NCBI GenBank assembly: GCA_006218045.1
Contig: VBWB01000011.1
Span: forward strand, 1-64,000
Direction of reading: 5' to 3'
Source: Stygiobacter sp.
GTDB lineage: Bacteria > Pseudomonadota > Alphaproteobacteria > Rhodospirillales > Magnetospirillaceae
DNA length: 64,000 nt
A model generated the notes under the pieces. That model was not told where the DNA came from and ran no database searches. It worked only from the letters and a program-made list of their open reading frames with translations. Each line of letters begins with the position of its first letter. The stretch's first letter is position 1. A program made the position numbers and the translations under genes. Of this stretch, positions 34,473 to 42,939 are shown in pieces.

Positions 34473-36907
34473 GGCGATGCCTCCAGGTTGGTCAGGTCGG
34501 GGATGAGATCGGCGGCCCAGTCGAGGCGGTGCTCGCGCAGCCAGGCGGCGGCGAAGTCCTCGCGGCCGTGTTCGGCCAGCACCTTTTCCATGGCGGCATG
34601 GTCGGCCTTGGCCGAAGCGGCGCAGAAGGCCAGGGCCACCGGGCCCAGGCCCAGCTCGAACAGGCGGTTGCCGCGCCGCGACTGGCAGTAATAGTCGCGC
34701 TTGGGGGTGGCGCGGGCGATGATCTCGATCTGGCGGTCGTTGAGGCCGAAGCGGCGGTAGATGGTGGTGATCTGTGGCTCGATGGCGCGCTCGTTGGGCA
34801 GGAAGATGCGGGTCGGGCAGCTTTCGACGATGGCCGGGGCGATGGCGCTGTCGGCGATGTCGGAGAGCGACTGGGTGGCGAAGATGACGCTCGCGTTCTT
34901 CTTCCTGAGCGTCTTCAGCCATTCGCGGAGCTGGCCGGTGAAGGCCGGATCGTCGAGGACCAGCCAGCCCTCGTCGATGATCAGCAATGTCGGGCGGCCG
35001 TCGAGCCGGCCCTCGATGCGGTGGAACAGATAGGTGAGCACGGCGGGAGCGGCGCCGGTGCCGATCAGCCCCTCGGTCTCGAAGACCTGGACACTGTCCT
35101 CGCCCAGCCGCTCCGATTCGGCGTCGAGCAGCCGGCCGAAGGGACCGCCGACGCAATAGGGTTGCAGCGCCTGTTTCAGCGCGGCGGATTGCAGCAGCAC
35201 GGCGAGGCCGGTGATGGTGCGCTCATGGGCCGGCGAGGAGGCCAGGGACTCGAGGGCCGACCACACATGCTCCTTGACGGCGGCATCCACCTTCACCCCT
35301 TCCCGGGCCAGGATCGCAGCCACCCATCCCGCCGCCCAGGCCCGCTCGACCGGCTCGTCGATCCGCGCCAGCGGTTGCAGGGCGACCGGGTGCTCCAAAT
35401 CGGCGGACAGCCCGCCGCCGAGGTCGTGCCAGTCGCCGCCCATGGCGAGCGCCGCGGCACGGATCGAGCCGCCGAAATCAAAGGCGAAAATCTGGGAGCG
35501 GCGATACCGGCGGAACTGCAACGCCTTCAGGGCCAGCAGCACCGACTTGCCGGCACCGGTCGGGCCGACGACCAGGGTGTGGCCGACATCGCCGACATGC
35601 AGGCAGAAGCGGAACGGCGTCGAGCCCTCGGTCTTGCCGAAAAATAGCGGCGGGGCCAGGAGATGCTCGTCGCGTTCCGGCCCGGCCCACACCGCCGACA
35701 GCGGGATCATGTGGGCTAGGTTCAAGGTGCTGACCGGCGGCTGGCGGATATTGGCGTAGACGTGGCCGGGCAGCGAACCCAGCCAGGCCTCCACCGCGTT
35801 CAAGGACTCCACCATGCAGGTGAAATCGCGGCCCTGGATGACCTTTTCGACCAGGCGCAGTTTTTCGGCGGCGAGGCCGGCGTCGTCGTCCCACACCGTC
35901 ACCGTGGCGGTGAAATAGGCCTGCCCGACGTCGTCGGCGCCCAGTTCCTGCAAGGCCGCATCGGCATCGGCCGCCTTGTTGGCGGCGTCGGAATCGACCA
36001 GCATCGAGGCCTCGTTGGTCATCACCTCCTTGAGGATGGCGGCGACCGACTTGCGCTTGGCGAACCACTGCCGCCTGATCCTGGTCAGCAGTTTCACCGC
36101 CTTGGTCTTGTCGAGCAGCAGGGCGCGGGTGGACCAGCGATAGGGGAAGGCGAGGCGGTTGAGTTCGTCGAGGATGCCGGGATGGGTGGCGGTGGGGAAG
36201 CCGACGACGGTCAGGGTGCGCAGATGGGCATTGCCCAGGCGCGGCTCCAGCCCGCCGGTCAACGGTTGGTCGGCCAGCAGGGTATCGAGATACATGGGAA
36301 TCTCGGGAACCCGGACGTCCTGCGCCTTGGTGGAAATGCAGGAATGCAGGGCGGTGAGCGTTTCGCCATCATCGAGCCAGGCCACTTCGGGGATGAAGCC
36401 CTCGACCAGTTGCAGGATACGATCGGTACGGTCGACGAAGCCGCGCAGCAGCTCCCAGGGATCGATGCCAGTCTTGGACTTACCCTCATAGAGCCAGCTT
36501 TCGGCCCGTCCCACGTCCTCGGCCGGCGGCAGCCACAAGATGGTGAGGAAATAGCGGCTCTCGAAATGGATTCCGGCCTGCTCGAAGCCGTCCTGGCGTT
36601 CCAAATCGACCAGGGCCGAGGCCGGGTCGGGGAAGGTGCTCTCCGGGTAGTCGGTGGAGGGCCGGCGCTGGGCCTCGACGAACAATGCCCAGCCGGAGCC
36701 CAGGCGCCGGAGCGCGTTGTTGAGCCGGGCGGTGACGCCGACCAGTTCGGCGGGCGTGGCGGAATCGAGATCGGGGCCGCGGAAGCGGGCGGTGCGCTGG
36801 AACGAGCCGTCCTTGTTGAGCACGACGCCCGGCGCTACCAGCGCCGCCCACGGCAGGAAATCGGCGAGACTGGCCGGATGGCGGCGGTATTCAGCGAGGT
36901 TCAGCAT
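34469..36907 (-). CDS. trbE: TrbE, VirB4-type ATPase
   Basis: An 812-residue ATPase that energises pilus and channel assembly. Walker A is GPTGAGKSVLL in the middle of the protein, Walker B is PTLLIIDEGWLVL, and FATQSLSDI follows. The N-terminal CagE/TrbE/VirB domain (TARLNNALRRLGSGW) is complete. It is intact and full length, which argues the element was recently able to transfer. Confidence 0.96.
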   Translation of the reverse strand: MLNLAEYRRHPASLADFLPWAALVAPGVVLNKDGSFQRTARFRGPDLDSATPAELVGVTARLNNALRRLGSGWALFVEAQRRPSTDYPESTFPDPASALVDLERQDGFEQAGIHFESRYFLTILWLPPAEDVGRAESWLYEGKSKTGIDPWELLRGFVDRTDRILQLVEGFIPEVAWLDDGETLTALHSCISTKAQDVRVPEIPMYLDTLLADQPLTGGLEPRLGNAHLRTLTVVGFPTATHPGILDELNRLAFPYRWSTRALLLDKTKAVKLLTRIRRQWFAKRKSVAAILKEVMTNEASMLVDSDAANKAADADAALQELGADDVGQAYFTATVTVWDDDAGLAAEKLRLVEKVIQGRDFTCMVESLNAVEAWLGSLPGHVYANIRQPPVSTLNLAHMIPLSAVWAGPERDEHLLAPPLFFGKTEGSTPFRFCLHVGDVGHTLVVGPTGAGKSVLLALKALQFRRYRRSQIFAFDFGGSIRAAALAMGGDWHDLGGGLSADLEHPVALQPLARIDEPVERAWAAGWVAAILAREGVKVDAAVKEHVWSALESLASSPAHERTITGLAVLLQSAALKQALQPYCVGGPFGRLLDAESERLGEDSVQVFETEGLIGTGAAPAVLTYLFHRIEGRLDGRPTLLIIDEGWLVLDDPAFTGQLREWLKTLRKKNASVIFATQSLSDIADSAIAPAIVESCPTRIFLPNERAIEPQITTIYRRFGLNDRQIEIIARATPKRDYYCQSRRGNRLFELGLGPVALAFCAASAKADHAAMEKVLAEHGREDFAAAWLREHRLDWAADLIPDLTNLEASP

Positions 36908-36910
36908 CGC

Positions 36911-37180
36911 TCACACCCCGAGATAGGTGGGAGTGCGGAGGTGGCGGCGGACCACCTCGACGAATTGGGGATCGTGCTTGGCCGCCCAGACGGCGGCGGC
37001 GTGTCCCACCAGCCACAGCAGCAATCCGGGAATCCATAGCCGCAGGCCCAGCGCGATGGCGGCGGCCAGGGTGCCGTTGGCGATGGCCACGGTACGCGGC
37101 GCCCCGCCCAGCAGGATCGGTTCGGTCAGTGCTCGGTGGACCGGGACGAAGAAACCGGGGATGGGGTCGGCGACCGACAT
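36911..37180 (-). CDS. trbD: TrbD, VirB3-like protein
   Basis: An 89-residue protein with two adjacent membrane helices (about 30-65) and the family opening GFFVPVHRALTEPILLGGAPR. It recruits the VirB4-type ATPase to the membrane. ATG 37180 overlaps the trbC stop by one base. Confidence 0.92.
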   Translation of the reverse strand: MSVADPIPGFFVPVHRALTEPILLGGAPRTVAIANGTLAAAIALGLRLWIPGLLLWLVGHAAAVWAAKHDPQFVEVVRRHLRTPTYLGV

Positions 37181-37512
37181 CACACCAGCGCCCCGCCGCT
37201 GAACGAGAAAAACGACAGGAAGAACGAACTGGCGGCGAAGGCGATGGACAGGCCGAAGACGACCTGGATGAGGCGGCGAAACCCTCCGCTGCTGTCGCCG
37301 AAGGCCAGCGTCAGGCCGGTGACGGTGATGATGATCACCGAGATGATCTTGGCCACAGGCCCCTGGATCGATTCCAGGATCTGCTCCAGCGGCGTCTCCC
37401 ACGGCATGGCGGAACCCGAGGCGTAGGCCGAGGGCGCCAGGGCCATGGCGATGACGGTCACCAGGGCGATGGTGGCAAAGAGACGGCAAATGCGGACGGG
37501 GAGGTGGATCAT
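37180..37512 (-). CDS. trbC: TrbC, VirB2-like prepilin
   Basis: A 110-residue prepilin with a long leader (residues 1-31, ending AYASG) and two hydrophobic helices in the mature part, the major pilus subunit. TrbC pilins are cyclised by a TraF peptidase, and a traF gene is present at 46217-46720. ATG 37512 overlaps the trbB stop (ATGA). Confidence 0.92.
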   Translation of the reverse strand: MIHLPVRICRLFATIALVTVIAMALAPSAYASGSAMPWETPLEQILESIQGPVAKIISVIIITVTGLTLAFGDSSGGFRRLIQVVFGLSIAFAASSFFLSFFSFSGGALV

Positions 37513-38486
37513 GGGGTTTCTCCTGCGGGAATGACGCGGAAATCGCCGGTGGCGGGGTCGAGGCCGGCGACCTCTGCCAGTTCGGCGAGGCGGCGCTGGG
37601 AACCTCGCCCGGACAGGACGGCGACGATGTCGATGGTCTCGGCGATCAGTGCCTTGGGCACGGTGACCACCGCTTCCTGGATGAGCTGCTCGAGACGGCG
37701 CAGCGCGCCCATGGCGGAGCCGGCATGGATGGTGCCGATACCGCCGGGATGGCCGGTGCCCCAGGCCTTGAGCAGGTCTAGGGCCTCGGCGCCGCGCACT
37801 TCGCCGATGGGGATGCGGTCGGGGCGCAGGCGGAGCGAGGAGCGGACCAGATCGGACAGCGTAGCGATTCCGTCCTTGGTGCGCAGAGCCACCAAATTGG
37901 GTGCCCGGCATTGCAGTTCGCGGGTATCCTCGATCAGCACCACGCGGTCGGTGGTGCCGGCGATTTCGGCCAACAGGGCGTTGGTCAGCGTGGTCTTGCC
38001 GGTGGAAGTGCCACCGGCGACCAGGATGTTCTTGCGGGCGGCGACAACCCGGCGAAGGATTGCCGTCTGCCCGGCGGTCATGATTCCGGCGGTGGCATAG
38101 TCGTCGAGGGTGAACACCGCCACCGCCGGTTTGCGGATGGCGAAGGCGGGGGCCGTGACCACGGGAGGCAGCAGGCCCTCGAAGCGTTCGCCGGTCTCGG
38201 GGAGTTCGGCGGAAATGCGGGGGGCGCCGGCATGGACCTCGGCGCCGACATGGTGGGCGACCAAGCGGACGATGCGTTCGCCGTCAGCCGGTGACAGGGT
38301 GGCGCCGGTGTCCTCCATCCCGCCCGACAGACGGTCGACCCACAGCCGACCGTCGGGGTTGAGCATCACCTCGACAATGCCTGGGTCTTCCAGGAAGGCG
38401 GCGATGGCTGGACCCAACGCCGTGCGCAGCATGCGGGCACTGCGGTGGAAGGATTCGGAATGGGAGGCGGCTGCGGCCATGATCAT
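37509..38486 (-). CDS. trbB: TrbB, VirB11-type ATPase
   Basis: A 325-residue hexameric secretion ATPase: Walker [15 protein letters not shown], Asp box [10 protein letters not shown], and a His box with [13 protein letters not shown]. First gene of the trb operon. Start at 38486 or at the ATG two codons inside; no strong ribosome site distinguishes them. The 213 bases upstream are AT-richer and hold the operon promoter by position, but no clear element is seen. Confidence 0.95.
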   Translation of the reverse strand: MIMAAAASHSESFHRSARMLRTALGPAIAAFLEDPGIVEVMLNPDGRLWVDRLSGGMEDTGATLSPADGERIVRLVAHHVGAEVHAGAPRISAELPETGERFEGLLPPVVTAPAFAIRKPAVAVFTLDDYATAGIMTAGQTAILRRVVAARKNILVAGGTSTGKTTLTNALLAEIAGTTDRVVLIEDTRELQCRAPNLVALRTKDGIATLSDLVRSSLRLRPDRIPIGEVRGAEALDLLKAWGTGHPGGIGTIHAGSAMGALRRLEQLIQEAVVTVPKALIAETIDIVAVLSGRGSQRRLAELAEVAGLDPATGDFRVIPAGETP

Positions 38487-38699
38487 CCCCGTTCAGGGCC
38501 GGTCCACGGGCTTGGGACCGGCGACGGGGATAATTAGAAGAAGCAGGAAATGTTCAGACGCAACAAGCTTTTATGGGGCGTAAAGGCTCAGCGTAGAGGG
38601 GCGAGAAAATACTTGCCGGGTGCGGAAGCGGTTATCGGCAAACACGCCTTCCCGGTTCATGGTGCGCCCTCGGTGGGAGGTGGCATCATCCTGCCGGGA

Positions 38700-39473
38700 T
38701 CACGATCCATATTTTGCCTGGAATTCATCATAGGTGGAGTAGGACCGCTGCCCCTTGCTTTTATTCATTTTCGCAATCGACGTTTTACCGATTTTATCCT
38801 GTAGAAACGCGATCAGATCATCAGCTTTTCCGGCGGAGATGTTTTTTACGATACCGCCGAATTTAGCGGAGATAGTGTTGCGGATCGCCGCATGGCTAAA
38901 TTTTCTGGATGAAAATGGGTCTTTCGATGCGTACTCTTTGTATCTCTTGATCAGGTATTCGACATATCGTAAGAGTGCTTGGTCGGCTCCTATAGTTCCT
39001 GGCGCAGGGGCGATATTGACCTTCCGGACGGCTTTCTTGACGTGCACAGAACCTGTACTGGTTACATTCAGATCGCCGGCAACATGCCCGACGGTCAGCG
39101 CATCGGTGTAGACCTGGAGCAACAGCTTGGCGATGGTTTCGTCCCCGGCTTGTTCCTTGCGCCCAAAGTTCTCTTCGCGCACCTGTTTCATTCCCTTCAA
39201 GTCTTTCGCCGGGAATTTGTCTGGCCGCGTATCGACGAGTTTGTGGTGGGTGGCGCAAAGCAGGATCAGATTGTCGTAGGCGTTCCGCTCCTTTTCCGAT
39301 TGCTGGGGAGCGTATCTTGGCCCACCAGCGCTCTTCGCGTGGATGTGGCAGATTTCGCCAAGAATCACCTCGGTTTCCGGATCGACCACATGTTGGTTGC
39401 ATCCAGCGAAGGCGCAGAAATTGCCGGACAAGGCGAAGAGCTTCCGAATGGTTGCCTGAGTGGGTTTCGCCAC
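38700..39473 (-). CDS. HNH endonuclease with unknown C-terminal domain
   Basis: A 257-residue protein. Residues 8-85 are an HNH nuclease: FCAFAGCNQHVVD and LCATHHKLVDT give paired cysteines and histidines, with CHIHAKSAGGPRYAP as the catalytic histidine strand. The C-terminal part (about 110-257, with APAPGTIGADQALLRYVEYLIKRY) is a helical domain I cannot name. GTG 39473 is chosen because AGGAG lies six bases upstream; the longer frame has no support. Base composition is lower in GC than the flanking transfer genes. It interrupts the usual trbB-CopG-traG order, so it is accessory cargo, perhaps a defence nuclease. Confidence 0.8.
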   Translation of the reverse strand: MAKPTQATIRKLFALSGNFCAFAGCNQHVVDPETEVILGEICHIHAKSAGGPRYAPQQSEKERNAYDNLILLCATHHKLVDTRPDKFPAKDLKGMKQVREENFGRKEQAGDETIAKLLLQVYTDALTVGHVAGDLNVTSTGSVHVKKAVRKVNIAPAPGTIGADQALLRYVEYLIKRYKEYASKDPFSSRKFSHAAIRNTISAKFGGIVKNISAGKADDLIAFLQDKIGKTSIAKMNKSKGQRSYSTYDEFQAKYGS

Positions 39474-39642
39474 GAGCGACTCCTGGCGACGGTCTCGCCA
39501 CGATTGTTGCAGTTGTCCTCCACGCTGATGGAGGCTATTGGTTGAAAACCGTAGCCGCATCATGACCATGGGGCAAGAGTCACGGAGCAAAGGGAAGGAA
39601 TTGGTCCTTCTCCCGCAAGGGGTGTCGTCGTTGTGAGTGGAC

Positions 39643-40068
39643 TTACGTCTCAGCCTCGACATCCTGAGGGATTTCCTGCCGCAGCTTCGGCCCCTGGGCC
39701 AATCGCCGCCCCAGTGCCGCCATGAAGCCGTCGTAGCGCTCACCGGCCTTGGCCCGGGCCGCCTGCGCGGCAGGTTCCGGCAAGGGCGGGTTGGTGGTTA
39801 GCCAGAAGCGGATGAACAGCGCCAGGGTCTCGACGCCAATGCCGACATCGCGTTCCAGGCGTAGCAACCGCCGGTCGAGCTGATCGAGGCGTTTGGCGAT
39901 GGCGGCTTCACGTTGTTCGTCGGCGTCCGGCGACAGGAACGAGGCGATGGCGGCTTCGGCGATCAACGATTGCGGCTGCCCACGGCGGGCGGCATAGGCT
40001 GCCAGAATCCGCATGGTTTCCGGGTCGAGATAGACCGACATCTGGGCTTTCTTCTGGGGTCGGTTCAT
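39643..40068 (-). CDS. CopG-like ribbon-helix-helix protein beside traG
   Basis: A 141-residue protein with an N-terminal ribbon-helix-helix (KAQMSVYLDPETMRILAAYA) and a helical C-terminus (IAKRLDQLDRRLLRLERDVGI). Genes of this type lie next to traG in alphaproteobacterial and Tn4371-like elements and probably bind DNA near the transfer genes. Seven bases separate it from traG. Confidence 0.85.
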   Translation of the reverse strand: MNRPQKKAQMSVYLDPETMRILAAYAARRGQPQSLIAEAAIASFLSPDADEQREAAIAKRLDQLDRRLLRLERDVGIGVETLALFIRFWLTTNPPLPEPAAQAARAKAGERYDGFMAALGRRLAQGPKLRQEIPQDVEAET

Positions 40069-40075
40069 TGGCGCC

Positions 40076-42061
40076 TCACAGATCGATGCCGTCGGCGGGG
40101 TCGAGAGAGGCCTGCCGGGCGATTCCCCGCATCATCTTGTTCATTCTGTCGATCCGCGCCGCGTCGTCGTCCGTGTCCTCGATATCGGGCGAGAACTCGT
40201 CGTCCAATGGCTCCTTCTTCTCGACCGTCCTGATTCGGGACAACTCGGGTTGCAGACGATGCTCGGAGCCGGTCGGATCGTCATTGTCCCTGCCGTCTTC
40301 CGCCGGTGCCGGATCGGTGGTTTCCGAACGTGGCGGCAGCGGGTGCCCGCTCCAGTCGTCCGTGCAGGCTGTCCCCGGCCGGGCTGGGGTGGGCGCGGGA
40401 AGCAGGCGTTCCCGGAAGCGGGTGTCCTGGTAATAGCGCGTCTTCTTCGCCCGTACCGGCTGGATGCCCGAGACCATGACGATTTCGTCGTCGGGGGGAA
40501 GCTGCATCATCTCGCCGGGGGTCAGCAGCGGCCGGGCGGTTTCCTGGCGGCTGACCATCAGATGGCCGAGCCAGGGCGACAGGCGGCTGCCGGCATAATT
40601 CTTCATGGCGCGCAGTTCGGTGGCCACGCCCAGGGCGTCGGAAACCCGCTTGGCGGTACGCTCGTCGTTGGTGGCGAAGCTGACCCGGACATGGCAGTTG
40701 TCGAGGATGGAGTTGTTGGGGCCGTAGGCCTTCTCGATCTGGTTCAGCGACTGGGCGATCAGGAAGCTCTTGATCCCGTACCCGGCCATGAAGGCCAGCG
40801 CCGATTCGAAGAAATCGAGGCGCCCCAGGGCAGGGAACTCGTCCAGCATCAGCAATAGTCGATGCCGGTGGTCCTTGGCGTCGAGATCCTCGGTCAGGCG
40901 GCGGCCGATCTGATTGAGCACTAGGCGGATCAGCGGTTTGGTCCGGCTGATGTCCGAGGGCGGCACCACCAAATAGAGGGTGGCCGGGTGTTTGTCCTCC
41001 ACCAGGTCGGCGATGCGCCAGTCGCAGCGGCGGGTGACCCGGGCCACCACCGGGTCGCGATAGAGGCCGAGGAACGACATGGCGGTGGACAGCACGCCGG
41101 AGCGCTCGTTGTCCGACTTGTTCAAAAGTTCGCGGGCGGCGGAGGCGACCACGGGGTGAACGCCGGCTTCGCCGAGATGCCGGGTGGTCATCATCGCTTT
41201 CAAGGTCGATTCGATGGGGCGTTTGGGATCGGAGAGGAAGGCGGCGACGCCGGCGAGAGTCTTGTCCTTCTCGGCATACAACACATGCAGGATGGCGCCG
41301 ACCAGCAGGGCATGGCTGGTTTTTTCCCAATGGTTCCGCCGCTCCAGCGAGCCTTCGGGATCGACCAGAACGTCGGCGACGTTTTGTACGTCGCGCACCT
41401 CCCATTCGCCGCGCCGCACCTCCAGCAGCGGATTGTAAGCGGCGGAGTCCGGGTTGGTCGGATCGAACAGCAGCACGCGACCGAATCGTGAGCGAAAGCC
41501 GGCGGTGATCCGCCAGTTCTCGCCCTTGATGTCGTGGACGATGGCCGATCCGGGCCAGGTCAGCAGCGTCGGCACCACCAAGCCGACGCCCTTGCCGGAA
41601 CGGGTGGGGGCGAAACACAGCACATGCTCCGGCCCGTCGTGACGCAGATAGTCCCGGTCCAATTTGCCCAACACCACCCCGTCGGGGTCGAGCAGGCCGG
41701 CCGCTTCCACCTCTTCCCGGCTGGCCCAGCGGGCCGAGCCGTAGGTTTCTGCATTGCGTGCCTCGCGCGCCCGCCACACCGACATGGCGATAGCCACCGC
41801 CACCGAGAGTATGCCGCCGGAAGCGGCGATCAGGCCACCTTCGGTGAAGATGTCCGGTGCGTAGGCATCGTAGGCGAACCACCACCAGAAGAAGATCGGC
41901 GGATGATAGACCGGCCAGCCGAGCACGGTGAACCACGGTGCCCCGAGCTGTGGCTGGAAACCCAACCGCCATGCCGTCCATTCCGTGGCCCCCCAGGTGG
42001 TGGCGAGGACGATCAGCAGAACGACGATGACCTGGTCCCAGAGGATCTTGGTTGCGGACAT
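40076..42061 (-). CDS. traG: TraG/VirD4 coupling protein
   Basis: A 661-residue coupling ATPase that brings the relaxase-DNA complex to the channel. Two N-terminal membrane helices (about 8-30 and 75-95) precede the motor: Walker A APTRSGKGVGLVVPTLL and Walker B LLLMLDEFPALGRL. ATG 42061 has GGAG six bases upstream; the longer frame is not needed. Length and motifs are normal. Confidence 0.95.
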   Translation of the reverse strand: MSATKILWDQVIVVLLIVLATTWGATEWTAWRLGFQPQLGAPWFTVLGWPVYHPPIFFWWWFAYDAYAPDIFTEGGLIAASGGILSVAVAIAMSVWRAREARNAETYGSARWASREEVEAAGLLDPDGVVLGKLDRDYLRHDGPEHVLCFAPTRSGKGVGLVVPTLLTWPGSAIVHDIKGENWRITAGFRSRFGRVLLFDPTNPDSAAYNPLLEVRRGEWEVRDVQNVADVLVDPEGSLERRNHWEKTSHALLVGAILHVLYAEKDKTLAGVAAFLSDPKRPIESTLKAMMTTRHLGEAGVHPVVASAARELLNKSDNERSGVLSTAMSFLGLYRDPVVARVTRRCDWRIADLVEDKHPATLYLVVPPSDISRTKPLIRLVLNQIGRRLTEDLDAKDHRHRLLLMLDEFPALGRLDFFESALAFMAGYGIKSFLIAQSLNQIEKAYGPNNSILDNCHVRVSFATNDERTAKRVSDALGVATELRAMKNYAGSRLSPWLGHLMVSRQETARPLLTPGEMMQLPPDDEIVMVSGIQPVRAKKTRYYQDTRFRERLLPAPTPARPGTACTDDWSGHPLPPRSETTDPAPAEDGRDNDDPTGSEHRLQPELSRIRTVEKKEPLDDEFSPDIEDTDDDAARIDRMNKMMRGIARQASLDPADGIDL

Positions 42062-42250
42062 GGCCGGCTCCAACGTTGAAGACCCGCACTCCAAGGAAAT
42101 GATGGAACGCCGCCGTGCAAGAGTCTTGTCGCCATCGGGGAAAGTGGGCGTAAAAATACTTGTCTGGGGCGATTCCGGGTGCTCGGCCATGCGCTTGCAT
42201 CCTGGTCAGAAAATCCATATCTTACGGAAGATGCGGAAAAGGAGGCTCCG

Positions 42251-42502
42251 ATGCCCAACACGGCTTCGGCATCCGAGGTGCAAAAGAACTTCGGCGCTTA
42301 TCATGACCAGGCTCTGAGCGAACCGGTGCGGGTGACCAAGTACGGCCGGGAAACGGTCTACATCGTTTCGGCGAAGACCTATCACGAGATGAAGCGGGCG
42401 CAGCGCGACGCCATCGCTTCGGCGGACTTGAGCGATGCCGAGTTGGTGTTGATCGAGGCGGCCGAGATTCCCGCCGAACACCGCTATACCCTTGATGAAT
42501 AG
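42251..42502 (+). CDS. Phd/YefM-type antitoxin
   Basis: An 83-residue antitoxin with the Phd/YefM pattern SEVQKNFGAYHDQAL, then EPVRVTKYGRETVYIVS and an acidic, flexible tail that would wrap the toxin. ATG 42251 has GGAGG five bases before it. The toxin gene follows four bases after the stop but is frameshifted. It lies between traG and the relaxase in opposite direction, as an element-stability module. Confidence 0.85.
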   Translation: MPNTASASEVQKNFGAYHDQALSEPVRVTKYGRETVYIVSAKTYHEMKRAQRDAIASADLSDAELVLIEAAEIPAEHRYTLDE

Positions 42503-42505
42503 GCC

Positions 42506-42938
42506 ATGGCTCTGCCAGAGCCTGCAACGGGCCTCGTCATCTCCTATTCCTAATCTGTGGCATGACCAGCATCTTGCCGGTGCGGAGGAAGGCCGCAAGG
42601 TCCGCCCCTGCGCCATCGTGGTCGCCACCGCCGACGAGGACGGCGACACCAGGGTCTATGTTGCCCCGATCACCCATTCCCGACCGGACGATCCCCACGC
42701 CGTGGAACTATCGACGGCTGTCAAGCTGCGTCTTGGATTGGACGATGCCCCTTCCTGGATCGTGACCAGCGAACTCAACCGCTTCATCTGGCCCGGCTAT
42801 GATTTACGGCCGGTCGCGTGGGACAAGCCGGATGTGTTCGCCTGGGGCTTCCTGCCGGTGGGAATCTTCGCCGCCCTCAAGCAGGGGATCGCCGCCCACC
42901 GGCGTGAACGACATTTGCGCCTCACCCCCAGGGAATAG
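42506..42938 (+). pseudogene. PemK/MazF-like toxin, frameshifted near its N-terminus
   Basis: The expected start MALPEPATGLVISYS is read from ATG 42506 but stops at 42551-42553. Removing one base in the TAAT run there restores the family sequence YLWHDQH...EEGRKVRPCAIV. A second frame starting at 42492 inside the antitoxin end reads the body with a different N-terminus. The body matches the toxin at 50579, which keeps its frame. The toxin is either inactivated, translated with the odd start, or miscalled by one base. Confidence 0.8.
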
Positions 42939-42939
42939 T

